A stretch of DNA of 64,000 bases, from positions 25,830-89,829 of the forward strand of contig CALODS010000077.1 in the NCBI GenBank assembly GCA_942492225.1, in the 5' to 3' direction. This document shows positions 18,202 to 27,213 of the stretch, piece by piece. The stretch is from JAFGTX01 sp942492225. GTDB lineage: Bacteria > Bacillota > Clostridia > Peptostreptococcales > Acidaminobacteraceae. The translations under genes and the position numbers were made by a program. The notes beneath the pieces were generated by a model, which saw only the letters and a program-made list of their open reading frames with translations, did no database searches and had not been told where the DNA came from. Each line of letters opens with the position of its first letter. Within the stretch, counting starts at the first letter, position 1.

Positions 18202-18894
18202 TCATCCTAATAAATACATATTAATTAACGACAATAATATATTATTACTGTACAATATCATTCCTACTTTTGATTGATACAACGCTTGCATCATTGCAGT
18301 ATCATGTATTGCTGGAGATAAAAAGGCCAATAGTGTCATGATAACAAAGATAAATACACTCCCTTTGATAAGGCCAATCAAGAGTCCCGCAAAACGGTTC
18401 ACACCTTTTAATATTGGTAATTCCATAATAGCATTTAAAACACTGCCTATTATTTTTATTATCAATAAAACCAACAAAAAAACTAATATTGCACTTAATC
18501 CACTAACAATAAAATCAGCTATTTTAGCGGCTACTTCATGAATTGTCGTCGCTGCAGAATTATTTATATTAACAAAATCACTGACGTTCAATTTTTCTAA
18601 AAACGGTACACCACTGCCTTCAAATGTTGCTCCAGTCAAAGACGATGTACTTTCAGACAAAGATTTTGATAACATTCCTTCTATACTTAAGATCAAATTC
18701 ACTTTCATCTGCGCAATGTTTCGAAAGTTATCTAAACAATACGAAGCTACTGCATTGTGATAATCTTTGGCTATCCAAAAAGCGAGCACATACCCTATAA
18801 TCCCTATAACCGAACGGATAAAGCCCAAAGAAAATCCTCGTACCACATTATATAGCACAATAATAGCAATAACAACATCTATCCAATTAAACAT
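18202..18894 (-). CDS. cvpA: CvpA family membrane protein
   Basis: Membrane protein of 230 residues. The N-terminal NWIDVVIAIIVLYNVVRGFSLGF motif region and four hydrophobic segments place it in the CvpA (colicin V production) family. In Firmicutes these proteins are associated with envelope processes or MutS2; a molecular role is not known. A loop of about 60 residues between membrane segments 2 and 3 is typical. It starts after GAGGTG and follows the DUF5711 gene. Confidence 0.85.
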   Translation of the reverse strand: MFNWIDVVIAIIVLYNVVRGFSLGFIRSVIGIIGYVLAFWIAKDYHNAVASYCLDNFRNIAQMKVNLILSIEGMLSKSLSESTSSLTGATFEGSGVPFLEKLNVSDFVNINNSAATTIHEVAAKIADFIVSGLSAILVFLLVLLIIKIIGSVLNAIMELPILKGVNRFAGLLIGLIKGSVFIFVIMTLLAFLSPAIHDTAMMQALYQSKVGMILYSNNILLSLINMYLLG

Positions 18895-18915
18895 CTCACA
18901 CCTCTATTGCAATAT

Positions 18916-20061
18916 CTAATACACCAAACTATATATATCAAATTTGTCTATATATTCAATACCCAAAACATTCTTTGTAATCAAGTGTACTTTCAACGCA
19001 TCTTTTTCCAATGTTTGAATTTTTAACAATTCACCTGTTTTTTTATCCAGTTGATAAATTTTATCTCCAGATAGAAATGTTAAATAGGATTCATTAACAA
19101 CCATTTGATCAATGGGTGATTCAATGATAATATCATCCACTATTTTTTCACCATCTAACGATAAAATACTGATAACATTGTCAGGTCTTGTATCTGTTAA
19201 ATCTTCAGGATTTTTAGTTAAGTTTAGAAAAACATACCCATCTCTATCTAAATAGAATTTTTCAATTCTTCTATCAATTTCTATTGATTTTAACAGTTCA
19301 TTTTCGCTATTCACAACAAATAGTTCACTGTCCAATATTCCAACAATGTTATCCTCTACTACCTGTAAGCCAAATAAATACTGCTCTTCAAAATTTGTTG
19401 CACCAATCAAACGTCCATCCAAAGTATAAAGCAATACATTGGAGTAAAAATTACTTTTATCCATTTGAATAAAACTAAAAGCCAACAAACTTTTATTAGA
19501 AGATAAATCAAAATCAATCAAATCGCCTTTTGGTAAAGAAATTCTTGTTATTTCATCAAGACCTTTATCAAGTAGAACCACTTCATTGTCTTGCTCTAAT
19601 ACAACAACAATAACACCGTTTTCACCAAGGCGAATATCCTGTATTCTACCGAGTCCTGGAATGGATTGATTTATATCGCCTGAATGATTCAAGCTATATA
19701 TTTCACCCGTCCCATAATCGCCAACAATAATAACATCCTCACCAAATCGTACAATCGGAGAAGGACTATTAATTTCTTTTTCCCAAAGCGGGTCACCGTT
19801 TACATCATAGAAAATAAATGATGACTGCTCAATTTTAATAATCCCTTTACCATTCACTTCAAATATTACATCGCGATCATAAGCGATATCTGCATTACAA
19901 GCAATTGAATTAACCATTGCGCTATTTAATTTCCCAAATGAAAAACTCATCTTTGCTCGATCTACTATAACGTCATAAAAGAAGATACTTCCAAAAGAAA
20001 GAAGTAGTACTAACAAGGATATAAGACTAAATTTCTTCCTCATTCTATGCTGTTTACCCAC
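18916..20061 (-). CDS. Membrane-anchored beta-propeller-like protein (DUF5711-type)
   Basis: Protein of 381 residues with one N-terminal membrane segment (about 11-30) followed by repeated beta-rich blades outside the cell (for example WEKEINSPSPIVRFGEDVIIVGDYG). It resembles the DUF5711 family found next to cvpA in clostridia. The function is unknown. The start is a GTG five bases after GGAGG. It probably forms one transcript with cvpA and yedF. Confidence 0.7.
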   Translation of the reverse strand: MGKQHRMRKKFSLISLLVLLLSFGSIFFYDVIVDRAKMSFSFGKLNSAMVNSIACNADIAYDRDVIFEVNGKGIIKIEQSSFIFYDVNGDPLWEKEINSPSPIVRFGEDVIIVGDYGTGEIYSLNHSGDINQSIPGLGRIQDIRLGENGVIVVVLEQDNEVVLLDKGLDEITRISLPKGDLIDFDLSSNKSLLAFSFIQMDKSNFYSNVLLYTLDGRLIGATNFEEQYLFGLQVVEDNIVGILDSELFVVNSENELLKSIEIDRRIEKFYLDRDGYVFLNLTKNPEDLTDTRPDNVISILSLDGEKIVDDIIIESPIDQMVVNESYLTFLSGDKIYQLDKKTGELLKIQTLEKDALKVHLITKNVLGIEYIDKFDIYSLVY

Positions 20062-20103
20062 TTTGACCTCCAGTTGTTTTCTTGTTTTATTTTAATATGG
20101 TTT

Positions 20104-21258
20104 CTATTTAATAACAACATCCTTATTTTTAGGTGGTTTTTGGCCATAATATTGATAGAAATAGCACTTTAACTTACCATTATAAAGTTTTCTGTTTTTT
20201 GATGCTTTTTTTCCATAATTCGTTTCAAATTCTTCATGTGATGTAAGAATATAAGATGACCATGTTTCTAAAGCCCCATAAGATTTACCCATCATTTTAT
20301 ACAGTTGTTCAACAGACTTTTTGTCAGACAAACGCTCACCATATGGTGGATTCGTAACAATATAGCCATATTTATCTTTGCTATCCAGTTCTTTTGCATC
20401 CTTAACACCAAAGACAACAGAATCGTTAACACCTGCAAGTACTGCATTTTCGTTTGCAATATTAATGCTTCTTCTATTGATATCATAACCTTTAATATTT
20501 AATTCCACATCATAATCAATTGCAGCGACCGCTTCTTTTCTTGCTTGTTTAAAAGCTTCTCTAAAATCATCCGACCACTCTTCAGAAATAAACTTACGCG
20601 ATAATCCAGGTGCAATATTACGTCCCATCATTGCCGCTTCAATTAATATTGTTCCTGAACCACACATTGGATCAATTAATGGTATTTTACTGTGCCATCT
20701 TGCAATTTTTAACATTGCAGCAGCTAAGGTTTCTTTCAATGGCGCTTCATTACCTTGCGCTCTATAACCCCTTTTATGAAGACCAACACCAGAGGTATCA
20801 ATACTTAATGTCACAACATCTTTAAGTAGTGCCACATGTATTGGGAATTTGGGACCAGTTTCTTCAAACCAATCTACATTGTAAGTTGCACTTAACTTCT
20901 TAACAATTGCTTTCTTAACAATTGCTTGACAGTCAGATACACTAAACAATTGAGATTTAATAGATTTCCCATTAACAGGAAATTCTCCGTTGACTGGAAT
21001 AAACTTTTCCCACGGCAGATCATAAGTTTTATTAAATAATTCTTCAAAACTTGTTGCCTTAAATTCTCCTATTTGCAAAAAAACTCTATCCGCACATCTT
21101 AACCAAAGATTCGATTTTGCAATACCTAGCAAATCTGTCTCATATAATACACGTGCATTTTCCGTTTGAGCATTTTCTATGCCCAGTTCTTTGACCTCTC
21201 TACTAACGATGGCCTCAATACCAAAAGTTGCGGTAGCAATAACTTTATACTTATCCAT
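20104..21258 (-). CDS. RlmL/YpsC-type THUMP rRNA methyltransferase
   Basis: Class I SAM-dependent RNA methyltransferase of 384 residues. A THUMP domain (about 45-155) precedes the Rossmann domain with DPMCGSGTILIEAA (SAM binding and dual-specificity loop) and catalytic NPPYGERL. Relatives modify a guanine in 23S rRNA (RlmL m2G2445). The start is the ATG at 21258 behind GGAAGG; the longer frame to 21303 lacks a ribosome site. It lies downstream of the hybrid regulator gene, with a terminator between. Confidence 0.9.
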   Translation of the reverse strand: MDKYKVIATATFGIEAIVSREVKELGIENAQTENARVLYETDLLGIAKSNLWLRCADRVFLQIGEFKATSFEELFNKTYDLPWEKFIPVNGEFPVNGKSIKSQLFSVSDCQAIVKKAIVKKLSATYNVDWFEETGPKFPIHVALLKDVVTLSIDTSGVGLHKRGYRAQGNEAPLKETLAAAMLKIARWHSKIPLIDPMCGSGTILIEAAMMGRNIAPGLSRKFISEEWSDDFREAFKQARKEAVAAIDYDVELNIKGYDINRRSINIANENAVLAGVNDSVVFGVKDAKELDSKDKYGYIVTNPPYGERLSDKKSVEQLYKMMGKSYGALETWSSYILTSHEEFETNYGKKASKNRKLYNGKLKCYFYQYYGQKPPKNKDVVIK

Positions 21259-21289
21259 AATATACCTTCCTATTTCTTTATTCCAATAT

Positions 21290-21322
21290 AAAAAAGACTT
21301 CAAGTTTAACCTTCAAGCCTTT
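21290..21322 (-). terminator. Terminator after the hybrid regulator gene
   Basis: On the minus strand AAGGCTTGAAG pairs imperfectly with CTTGAAGTCTT around GTTAAA, followed by six or more T. One G-G mismatch and one G-U pair weaken it. Confidence 0.6.
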
Positions 21323-22502
21323 ATGTATTCATATACTTTTTCAATATCTCATCTAATCGCTCTATCTCAATTGGCTTATCTAAATGATCATCAAAACCGT
21401 AGCTTGTTAAGTATTCTCTTTCTGTAGAAATTACTTTTGAAGTACATGCTATTATAGGTACACGATTTTTATCTATTTTTTCAATTTCATCAAATGCTTC
21501 AAAACCATTCATGACAGGCATCATAATATCCATTAATACAAGACTTGGTTTTCTCTTTGAATATATTTCAACCGCTTCTTTTCCATTTTTAGCAAATACA
21601 ATATTATAGCGTTCTTTCAACATTAATTTTAGTGTCACCCGTCCGACAACTTCATCTTCTGCGATTAGAATCAGTTTATCGTCAATAATAAGTGGATTAA
21701 TACTATAATTTAATGCAACATCCTCTTTAATTTCATTTATTATACTTGAGGATACCTCTTTTGAATCAATGTTTTTTATATCAGTTGATTGTATCTCATC
21801 TATTGTATCACTATTGTGATGATAATGTGCATATAATTCGAATCTAACTTTACCATCAATTGTTTTCATTAAATTATAACTTAATGACGAATCTTCCAAT
21901 TGTTTCATTAGTTTTTCAGTGAAAGGCGATTCCTCAATAAATTTCAACTCATCTTCAAAAGCTAAGCTATTGTCTCGTATGATTAAAAGTGCATATTCCT
22001 CACCCGCAGGATAGAGTGCTTCAATTAACAAGTCTTTTTTTCGTTTTAAAAATAACGTTTTGAAAGCTTCCAAAAAAACAACTTCAATGAGTTCTTCTTC
22101 CAGTGCTAATTGTATAGGAAATTGACGATCAATTTTATAGTGAATCGTTAATTCATTTTCATTATCCACCTGCTTCATAAGCGCAAGAATATGCTGCAAA
22201 AATCCACGAATTTCCACAGTTTTGAATCCATACTTCTTTTGATTTTCGTCAGAAAATCTATGAATTTGTTCTAGCATTGCACGAATAGATTCTTCAATAA
22301 CACTTATATATTCTTGTTGATTTTCATCCAGAGTCGTTTCTTTTAATAATTGTGTCATTCCAAATATTCCGTTTAAAGGTGTTTTTAAATCATGAATCAT
22401 CTTATTCTTGTCAGACATAAAAACATCCATCACTTCTCTTTGATGCTTTTTATCAGTAACCTGTTCATGCTCTTTTGATCCAAATATTTTTAAGAAGCCC
22501 AT
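21321..22502 (-). CDS. Hybrid histidine kinase-like/receiver protein with degenerate ATPase domain
   Basis: Soluble protein of 393 residues. It has a HisKA dimerisation helix pair with H-box MIHDLKTPLNG (H37), a middle region at the position of the HATPase domain, and a C-terminal receiver (about 268-390) with phospho-Asp in LVLMDIMMP and the DKPI lysine. The middle region lacks a recognisable N-box Asn and the DxGxG loop (IIRDNSLAF instead), so autophosphorylation is doubtful; it may be a phosphotransfer or scaffold protein. It follows the Tad pilus genes by 65 bases with no clear terminator between, so it may regulate them. Confidence 0.75.
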   Translation of the reverse strand: MGFLKIFGSKEHEQVTDKKHQREVMDVFMSDKNKMIHDLKTPLNGIFGMTQLLKETTLDENQQEYISVIEESIRAMLEQIHRFSDENQKKYGFKTVEIRGFLQHILALMKQVDNENELTIHYKIDRQFPIQLALEEELIEVVFLEAFKTLFLKRKKDLLIEALYPAGEEYALLIIRDNSLAFEDELKFIEESPFTEKLMKQLEDSSLSYNLMKTIDGKVRFELYAHYHHNSDTIDEIQSTDIKNIDSKEVSSSIINEIKEDVALNYSINPLIIDDKLILIAEDEVVGRVTLKLMLKERYNIVFAKNGKEAVEIYSKRKPSLVLMDIMMPVMNGFEAFDEIEKIDKNRVPIIACTSKVISTEREYLTSYGFDDHLDKPIEIERLDEILKKYMNT

Positions 22503-22567
22503 TCATACTCCTATCTAAAACGTATTTAGTTTATTATACCAAATAAAGCTTGATAGTTAAAACTTCT

Positions 22568-23173
22568 CTATAAAATAATTATTTCCACACGACCGTCATC
22601 TCTTTTAGCGATAAGTTCATAACCTTCCAATGCTTTGATTTCAAATGTTACATATTTAAGTTGTTCTTCTCCTTCAGATTGTTCAATAACATTTTTATCA
22701 TATATTCTTTTGACAACGACCTCTTCGTACACCTTATAGTCGCTGCCATCTTTTGGACTATAGAGTAGTTTTACGAATTGATTTTCTCTTAAATTCCACC
22801 CGTTTGATGTTTCCCCAGAAAATTCAAATGTAATCCAAATTAGCGATTGATCACTGGCTAATGTCAATGTATCACTTGATTTTATGTGGGTATTAAGCAG
22901 CAGCGAACCCTTGCTCAGGTTTTCACTTGAATAACTATTAAGGACTTCATCCATAGATGTTACATAGCTTGTTTCTACATCAGATAGCATCATCGACTTA
23001 GCCACTAAATTATCCTTTGTAAATAACTCACCCTTTTTTATTGCTTGTGATAAAAATATGACGGTTTGTTCTGGTTTCTCTTCTAACTGATTTTGTATGT
23101 ATAGGTACTCACCATATGTAATACCCAGTGTTAATGCGACTGTTAATAGTAATAAGAATAGTTTTTTCTTCAT
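22568..23173 (-). CDS. cpaB: CpaB/RcpC-like SAF-domain pilus assembly protein
   Basis: Protein of 201 residues with an N-terminal membrane segment or signal (about 4-22) and a SAF-type region (about 36-110; AIKKGELFTKDNLVAK) as in Flp pilus assembly protein CpaB/RcpC. It is shorter than proteobacterial CpaB, consistent with a monoderm without a secretin. It ends the Tad gene set and starts after GAGGGG. Confidence 0.75.
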   Translation of the reverse strand: MKKKLFLLLLTVALTLGITYGEYLYIQNQLEEKPEQTVIFLSQAIKKGELFTKDNLVAKSMMLSDVETSYVTSMDEVLNSYSSENLSKGSLLLNTHIKSSDTLTLASDQSLIWITFEFSGETSNGWNLRENQFVKLLYSPKDGSDYKVYEEVVVKRIYDKNVIEQSEGEEQLKYVTFEIKALEGYELIAKRDDGRVEIIIL

Positions 23174-23180
23174 AATCCCC

Positions 23181-23660
23181 TCAATTATTCATCGGTATTT
23201 CTAAATCAAAATGGAATTGTACGACATTGTTCTTATCTGCTTCCAATACTTTACGGTATAAAAAATGCGTATACAAAATCTCTAATTCTACGTGTAAAGT
23301 GTCATAAGTCATTTGTTTTTTGAAAGAACAAGGTAAAAGTCCTTTTTCATATGGCATAAATTCTAATTTTGATAAATTAATCCTTACTATAGGTGACAAC
23401 TTTTCATCTAATCTTTTATGAAAAAAATACTCAAGTTCACTTGTTTCAAAATAGACTTCTCCCATAGACAAGCTCTCTAAACTCACTGATTCAACGAGAT
23501 CAAATAAGGCAATCTCCATGGCTTCAACAGAACGGTCAATACATGTGTAAACAATAATTTTCTCGATGCCCATCGATAACATTGGTAATATCATAAATAC
23601 TATAAGCATTGTTATAAATAGTACCATTTCAATTGATGCACTCCCTTTTGAATTGGTCAT
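23181..23660 (-). CDS. tadE: TadE-like pseudopilin
   Basis: Protein of 159 residues. The N-terminus has KGSASIEMVLF followed by a hydrophobic helix (about 10-30), a class of prepilin in which cleavage after G6 would put E11 at position +5. The rest is predicted extracellular. The ATG at 23660 shares its A with the upstream TGA; a TTG three bases earlier is possible. TadE-like proteins are minor pilins of Flp pili. No prepilin peptidase is in the window. Confidence 0.75.
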   Translation of the reverse strand: MTNSKGSASIEMVLFITMLIVFMILPMLSMGIEKIIVYTCIDRSVEAMEIALFDLVESVSLESLSMGEVYFETSELEYFFHKRLDEKLSPIVRINLSKLEFMPYEKGLLPCSFKKQMTYDTLHVELEILYTHFLYRKVLEADKNNVVQFHFDLEIPMNN

Positions 23661-24046
23661 CAATTAACAACCCTCCTGCTTATAGCCTCACGATTATACT
23701 CCAATTGAATCTGTTCTTTGTTGGACATAAATAATGCATTTCTTTTGGATAATTCTTTAGTTGATTTTATAGAAAAAACAATATAATCTCCTCTACTAAC
23801 GCCGCCTCTATTTGGCGCAACAACTTCTATGTTCTCATAACCTTTCTTCGATAACTTGTTTTTAAGCTCTAATTGCTCGTCGTTTGATAAGCCTACATTT
23901 TGTTCACATATCCAAAAATATTGCTGAGCCACAATATCAAACTCTATTTTTGTGTGTAATATCACAAAATAGTCAATTAAAACAACCACAATAAATAAAG
24001 TAAGAACTACACAAATACTCCAAAGTAATGATTTTTCGCCACCCAT
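23660..24046 (-). CDS. Small single-pass protein of the Tad locus (TadE/TadF-like)
   Basis: Protein of 128 residues: one N-terminal membrane segment (about 8-30), then a compact extracellular domain. The position between the pilin-like gene and tadE, with one-base stop/start overlaps on both sides, indicates a tightly coupled pilus component. There is no clear prepilin cleavage site. I name it only by context. Confidence 0.65.
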   Translation of the reverse strand: MGGEKSLLWSICVVLTLFIVVVLIDYFVILHTKIEFDIVAQQYFWICEQNVGLSNDEQLELKNKLSKKGYENIEVVAPNRGGVSRGDYIVFSIKSTKELSKRNALFMSNKEQIQLEYNREAISRRVVN

Positions 24047-24264
24047 TAACTTGTTGGAAAAATCTGATTTGAAATAGTCTTATCCCACCAATCTGCCATT
24101 CCGACCATAATAGAACTTGCAAATTTTTTCATTCCTGGAACAAGGACAAATGCTGATACTATAAGAGCTACAGCAATACTCAAAATTGATCCAACACCAA
24201 ATTCACCTCTACAATTACGTAGCTTACTTTCTACAATTACATACCATTTAATACACAAATCCAT
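24046..24264 (-). CDS. Putative Flp-like pilin
   Basis: Protein of 72 residues from the ATG at 24264 (ribosome site AGGAGG seven bases upstream; a longer frame runs into tadC). The sequence CRGEFGVGSILSIAVALIVSAF has the size and hydrophobic helix (about 24-43) of Flp/type IVb pilins, and it occupies the pilin position in the locus. A canonical Gly five residues before the Glu is missing, so processing is uncertain; it may stay uncleaved. Confidence 0.65.
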   Translation of the reverse strand: MDLCIKWYVIVESKLRNCRGEFGVGSILSIAVALIVSAFVLVPGMKKFASSIMVGMADWWDKTISNQIFPTS

Positions 24265-24275
24265 AGTGCATCCTC

Positions 24276-25115
24276 CTAAATAAAAATTAATTGAATTGCT
24301 TGGTCTAGTTCCATTAATAATGGTAAGCCAACCATAAAAATAATAATGGCACAAAAAATTGATACAATAATAAGTGTTTTTGTTTTTTGTCGATTTGTCT
24401 CTAATTGTAAATAATTCATATACTTACTAAACATTAATGCTTCTTGTTTTTTTATGGTATTGAGATTATCACCCATTTCCAATCCTTGCTGTATAGCAAT
24501 TTTAAATGCATCAACATCTGACCCCTCATAATATGAGGATACCTCTTTAAAGGCACTTTCAAAGTCAAGAGTTTGAGCATACATTGATCCTAATGCTTTT
24601 AACCGTTTATTTAAAAAAGGTTCTTGTATAATTCGGTGTAAACTTGCCATACATTCTTTGGGTTGAACACCTGCTGATAATTGATTATGCAAAAATTTAT
24701 ATAATATATAAGCATTTTTGTTAAATATCATTGCGCGTTGTTTTTTAAAACTTATAAGTAATACTCTCTTTATGACCAATGAACCTATGAATATTATTAT
24801 AAAAGTCTTTATTAATGCTATTTCTCTTAAACTACCAATAACACATAAAAGTGGAATTACAACTGACCATATAAAATGAAATACCATTTTATCTTCCCAA
24901 CTAAGATGCGTTTTATCTAATTCTCCAGGGTACTTAATCAAATAATCCAAAAATAGACACAGCACTTTGGGTAATACTTGTTGTTTTTTTATTACGACAC
25001 CAGAGTTTTTCATTAGTCTTAAAACAAAAAGCAGATAACCACCATTAAAAATCATCGACACCACTATGAATGCTATCAAAATATTTATACACACTAATAT
25101 CACATAAACTGTCAT
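24276..25115 (-). CDS. tadC: TadC-like pilus platform protein
   Basis: Inner-membrane platform protein of 279 residues of the type II secretion F family: hydrophobic segments near residues 5-30, 85-125 and 250-275, and a central cytoplasmic helical T2SSF domain (about 145-240). It starts directly after the tadB stop (TAAATG) and is expected to pair with TadB around the TadA motor. Confidence 0.82.
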   Translation of the reverse strand: MTVYVILVCINILIAFIVVSMIFNGGYLLFVLRLMKNSGVVIKKQQVLPKVLCLFLDYLIKYPGELDKTHLSWEDKMVFHFIWSVVIPLLCVIGSLREIALIKTFIIIFIGSLVIKRVLLISFKKQRAMIFNKNAYILYKFLHNQLSAGVQPKECMASLHRIIQEPFLNKRLKALGSMYAQTLDFESAFKEVSSYYEGSDVDAFKIAIQQGLEMGDNLNTIKKQEALMFSKYMNYLQLETNRQKTKTLIIVSIFCAIIIFMVGLPLLMELDQAIQLIFI

Positions 25116-26072
25116 TTAATACTCCAATTTCGATAATCCTGTTGCTATAAAGAATCCAATGAGATAAAGGACGCAATAGATCACAATTAGAAGCCTTCCC
25201 ATCGTTGTTTCAAAATAGAATCTTTCAGTGATTTCATTTAACACTAAAAATTGATAGGCAATAACAATTACAGAAAACATCGTAATATAAATAATTATTT
25301 TATCGTGAAAGGTACTTATATTCCTGCGATTCAATTCCTCTTGTAATTGATATGCCTCATCCTCTAAATTTTTCAACATAACACCTACATCACCTCTATT
25401 GGATAGCGCTTGATCTATATTTACTATAAAGGTACTGAAAAATTCACTGTCTACCTTCATTTTTAAAATATAAAGCGCTTCTGAAATATCCAACCCTCTC
25501 TTTACTTGTGTCACAAAATCCTCAATGTAAGTCCCAAGTGGCTCCGATAAATTTTGAACACTCACTTTTTCAAAGCATTTCATTATATCTTCTGATACGA
25601 TATACCATTGTCCCATCAAAGAAAGAAAGTGAACAATATCTCCCCTGATACGTTGTAAATTATAATGCCGAAAACTGTCTAAAATAATAAGCGGAATAAA
25701 GAGACTTATAATTCCAATTGCAATACTCATCATTATAGCTCTTGACCTTAAATAAACGCTGAATGAAGACATGGTAAACATGAAAAAACCAACAAAGAAT
25801 AGCATTTTTATTGAGGCCTTGGGGACATAGCGTTTGATATTTGTTTGCTCAATATAACGAATATGACATTTCAGAAGCCAGGGACTTAAAAGACTTTTAC
25901 CCTTCATATATCGAATAAAGTCTGAGCTATTCTGTGCGAGGGCTATTTTTGTCATTGAAAAAGTTTGATGAACATGTTTTCTTGATAACCACTGTAAACA
26001 AATACAAACGGCTATAGTATTGATTACTAATTTAGCTATATTAAGCAGAATCAAATAATCTGTTTCACCCAT
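25116..26072 (-). CDS. tadB: TadB-like pilus platform protein
   Basis: Protein of 318 residues with the T2SSF fold: membrane segments near 5-25, 90-135 and 265-310, and a central domain with VSEDIMKCFEKVSVQN and GLDISEALYILK. It overlaps the end of tadA by 22 bases, with its own GAAGGAG site inside tadA. It is probably the partner of TadC. Confidence 0.82.
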   Translation of the reverse strand: MGETDYLILLNIAKLVINTIAVCICLQWLSRKHVHQTFSMTKIALAQNSSDFIRYMKGKSLLSPWLLKCHIRYIEQTNIKRYVPKASIKMLFFVGFFMFTMSSFSVYLRSRAIMMSIAIGIISLFIPLIILDSFRHYNLQRIRGDIVHFLSLMGQWYIVSEDIMKCFEKVSVQNLSEPLGTYIEDFVTQVKRGLDISEALYILKMKVDSEFFSTFIVNIDQALSNRGDVGVMLKNLEDEAYQLQEELNRRNISTFHDKIIIYITMFSVIVIAYQFLVLNEITERFYFETTMGRLLIVIYCVLYLIGFFIATGLSKLEY

Positions 26073-27205
26073 CTTTTATCTCCTTCAACAATCAACTTAT
26101 TTATAGAGGTCACTTTGAAATTTTCTAAATGAATAATATAATCCATACTTTCGTAAATAAGCTGTTCGATTTTGTTTTCACTTAACATCGTAACTGGCTC
26201 AATTAACATGAGTAATCTTTGAATCACATCTAACGCACCATTTCCATGTATCGTGCCAAATACCCTGTGATCTGTATGACCAGCTTTAACAAACTCCCAC
26301 GCTTCAGGACCAATTAATTCACCAATACAGTAGCCATCTAACGACATCGTTAAGCCATCAGCAATCAAATTCTTTAATGCATTTTCAGATCCACTTCCAC
26401 CTTTTTTTATCCTCTGTACAATAAAATTAAGCCCTTCTAAATGCAACTCCATGTCTTTTTCACAAATTAATATCCTCTCAGTCAATGAGATTTTTTCTAA
26501 CAAAGCTCTCAATAAGGTTGTTTTGCCTGAAGCACCTTTTCCAGAAATTATAAACCGACTTGAATTCTTCATCATGTCTACAAAAAAATTGTACATTTCC
26601 TCTGTTAGCATACCGATAGACATTAAATCCTCTAACTTATAGGGTATCTTTTTATGTTTTCTAATACACAAAGAAGGGCCTGTTGCACTTCGAGGTGGTA
26701 TGGTGACATTTACACGCAGTCGATAGTATTCATCACTGACACGAGCATGTGCATCATTTTCATTTATAATGCCACCATTTCTAATAATAATCAGTTTACA
26801 AAAACGTTCAAATTCTTCTTCATTCATAAAAGATATTGGTACAATTTCTTTAACACCATCACGCTTTATCATAAAAAAATTATATCGTGGTACATCTATA
26901 TCAGAAACACTTTCATCTTCTATCAACTCTTGCAAAATACCATATCCAAACATGTAATTCATAACATTTTTTATTAATTCATCCCGTTCACAATACAGAT
27001 TTAAATTATCTACCAATTGAATAATTTCAGATTTTAGAACACTGTCACTAATAATTCCAGATTCGACATCCGCTATTAGTCCTGGATGCTCTTGAACCAG
27101 TTGATACGTTACCTGTGTTGCCAGAGTAAATAAATTTTCTTCTATAAGGGGCACGGACATTGATTCTTTAACCAGTAAATTATGGTGCGTTCCAATTAAA
27201 CTCAT
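26051..27205 (-). CDS. tadA: TadA/CpaF-type pilus motor ATPase
   Basis: Secretion ATPase of 384 residues, powering Flp pilus assembly. It has the N-terminal helical domain, the Asp-box/His-box region and Walker A GKGASGKT near residue 220. The CpaF hallmark RVNVTIPP, GHTDHRVFGTIHGN and the arginines expected for hexamer contacts are present. It is the second gene of the locus, nine bases after tadZ. Confidence 0.9.
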   Translation of the reverse strand: MSLIGTHHNLLVKESMSVPLIEENLFTLATQVTYQLVQEHPGLIADVESGIISDSVLKSEIIQLVDNLNLYCERDELIKNVMNYMFGYGILQELIEDESVSDIDVPRYNFFMIKRDGVKEIVPISFMNEEEFERFCKLIIIRNGGIINENDAHARVSDEYYRLRVNVTIPPRSATGPSLCIRKHKKIPYKLEDLMSIGMLTEEMYNFFVDMMKNSSRFIISGKGASGKTTLLRALLEKISLTERILICEKDMELHLEGLNFIVQRIKKGGSGSENALKNLIADGLTMSLDGYCIGELIGPEAWEFVKAGHTDHRVFGTIHGNGALDVIQRLLMLIEPVTMLSENKIEQLIYESMDYIIHLENFKVTSINKLIVEGDKRWVKQII

Positions 27206-27213
27206 CTATCCCC

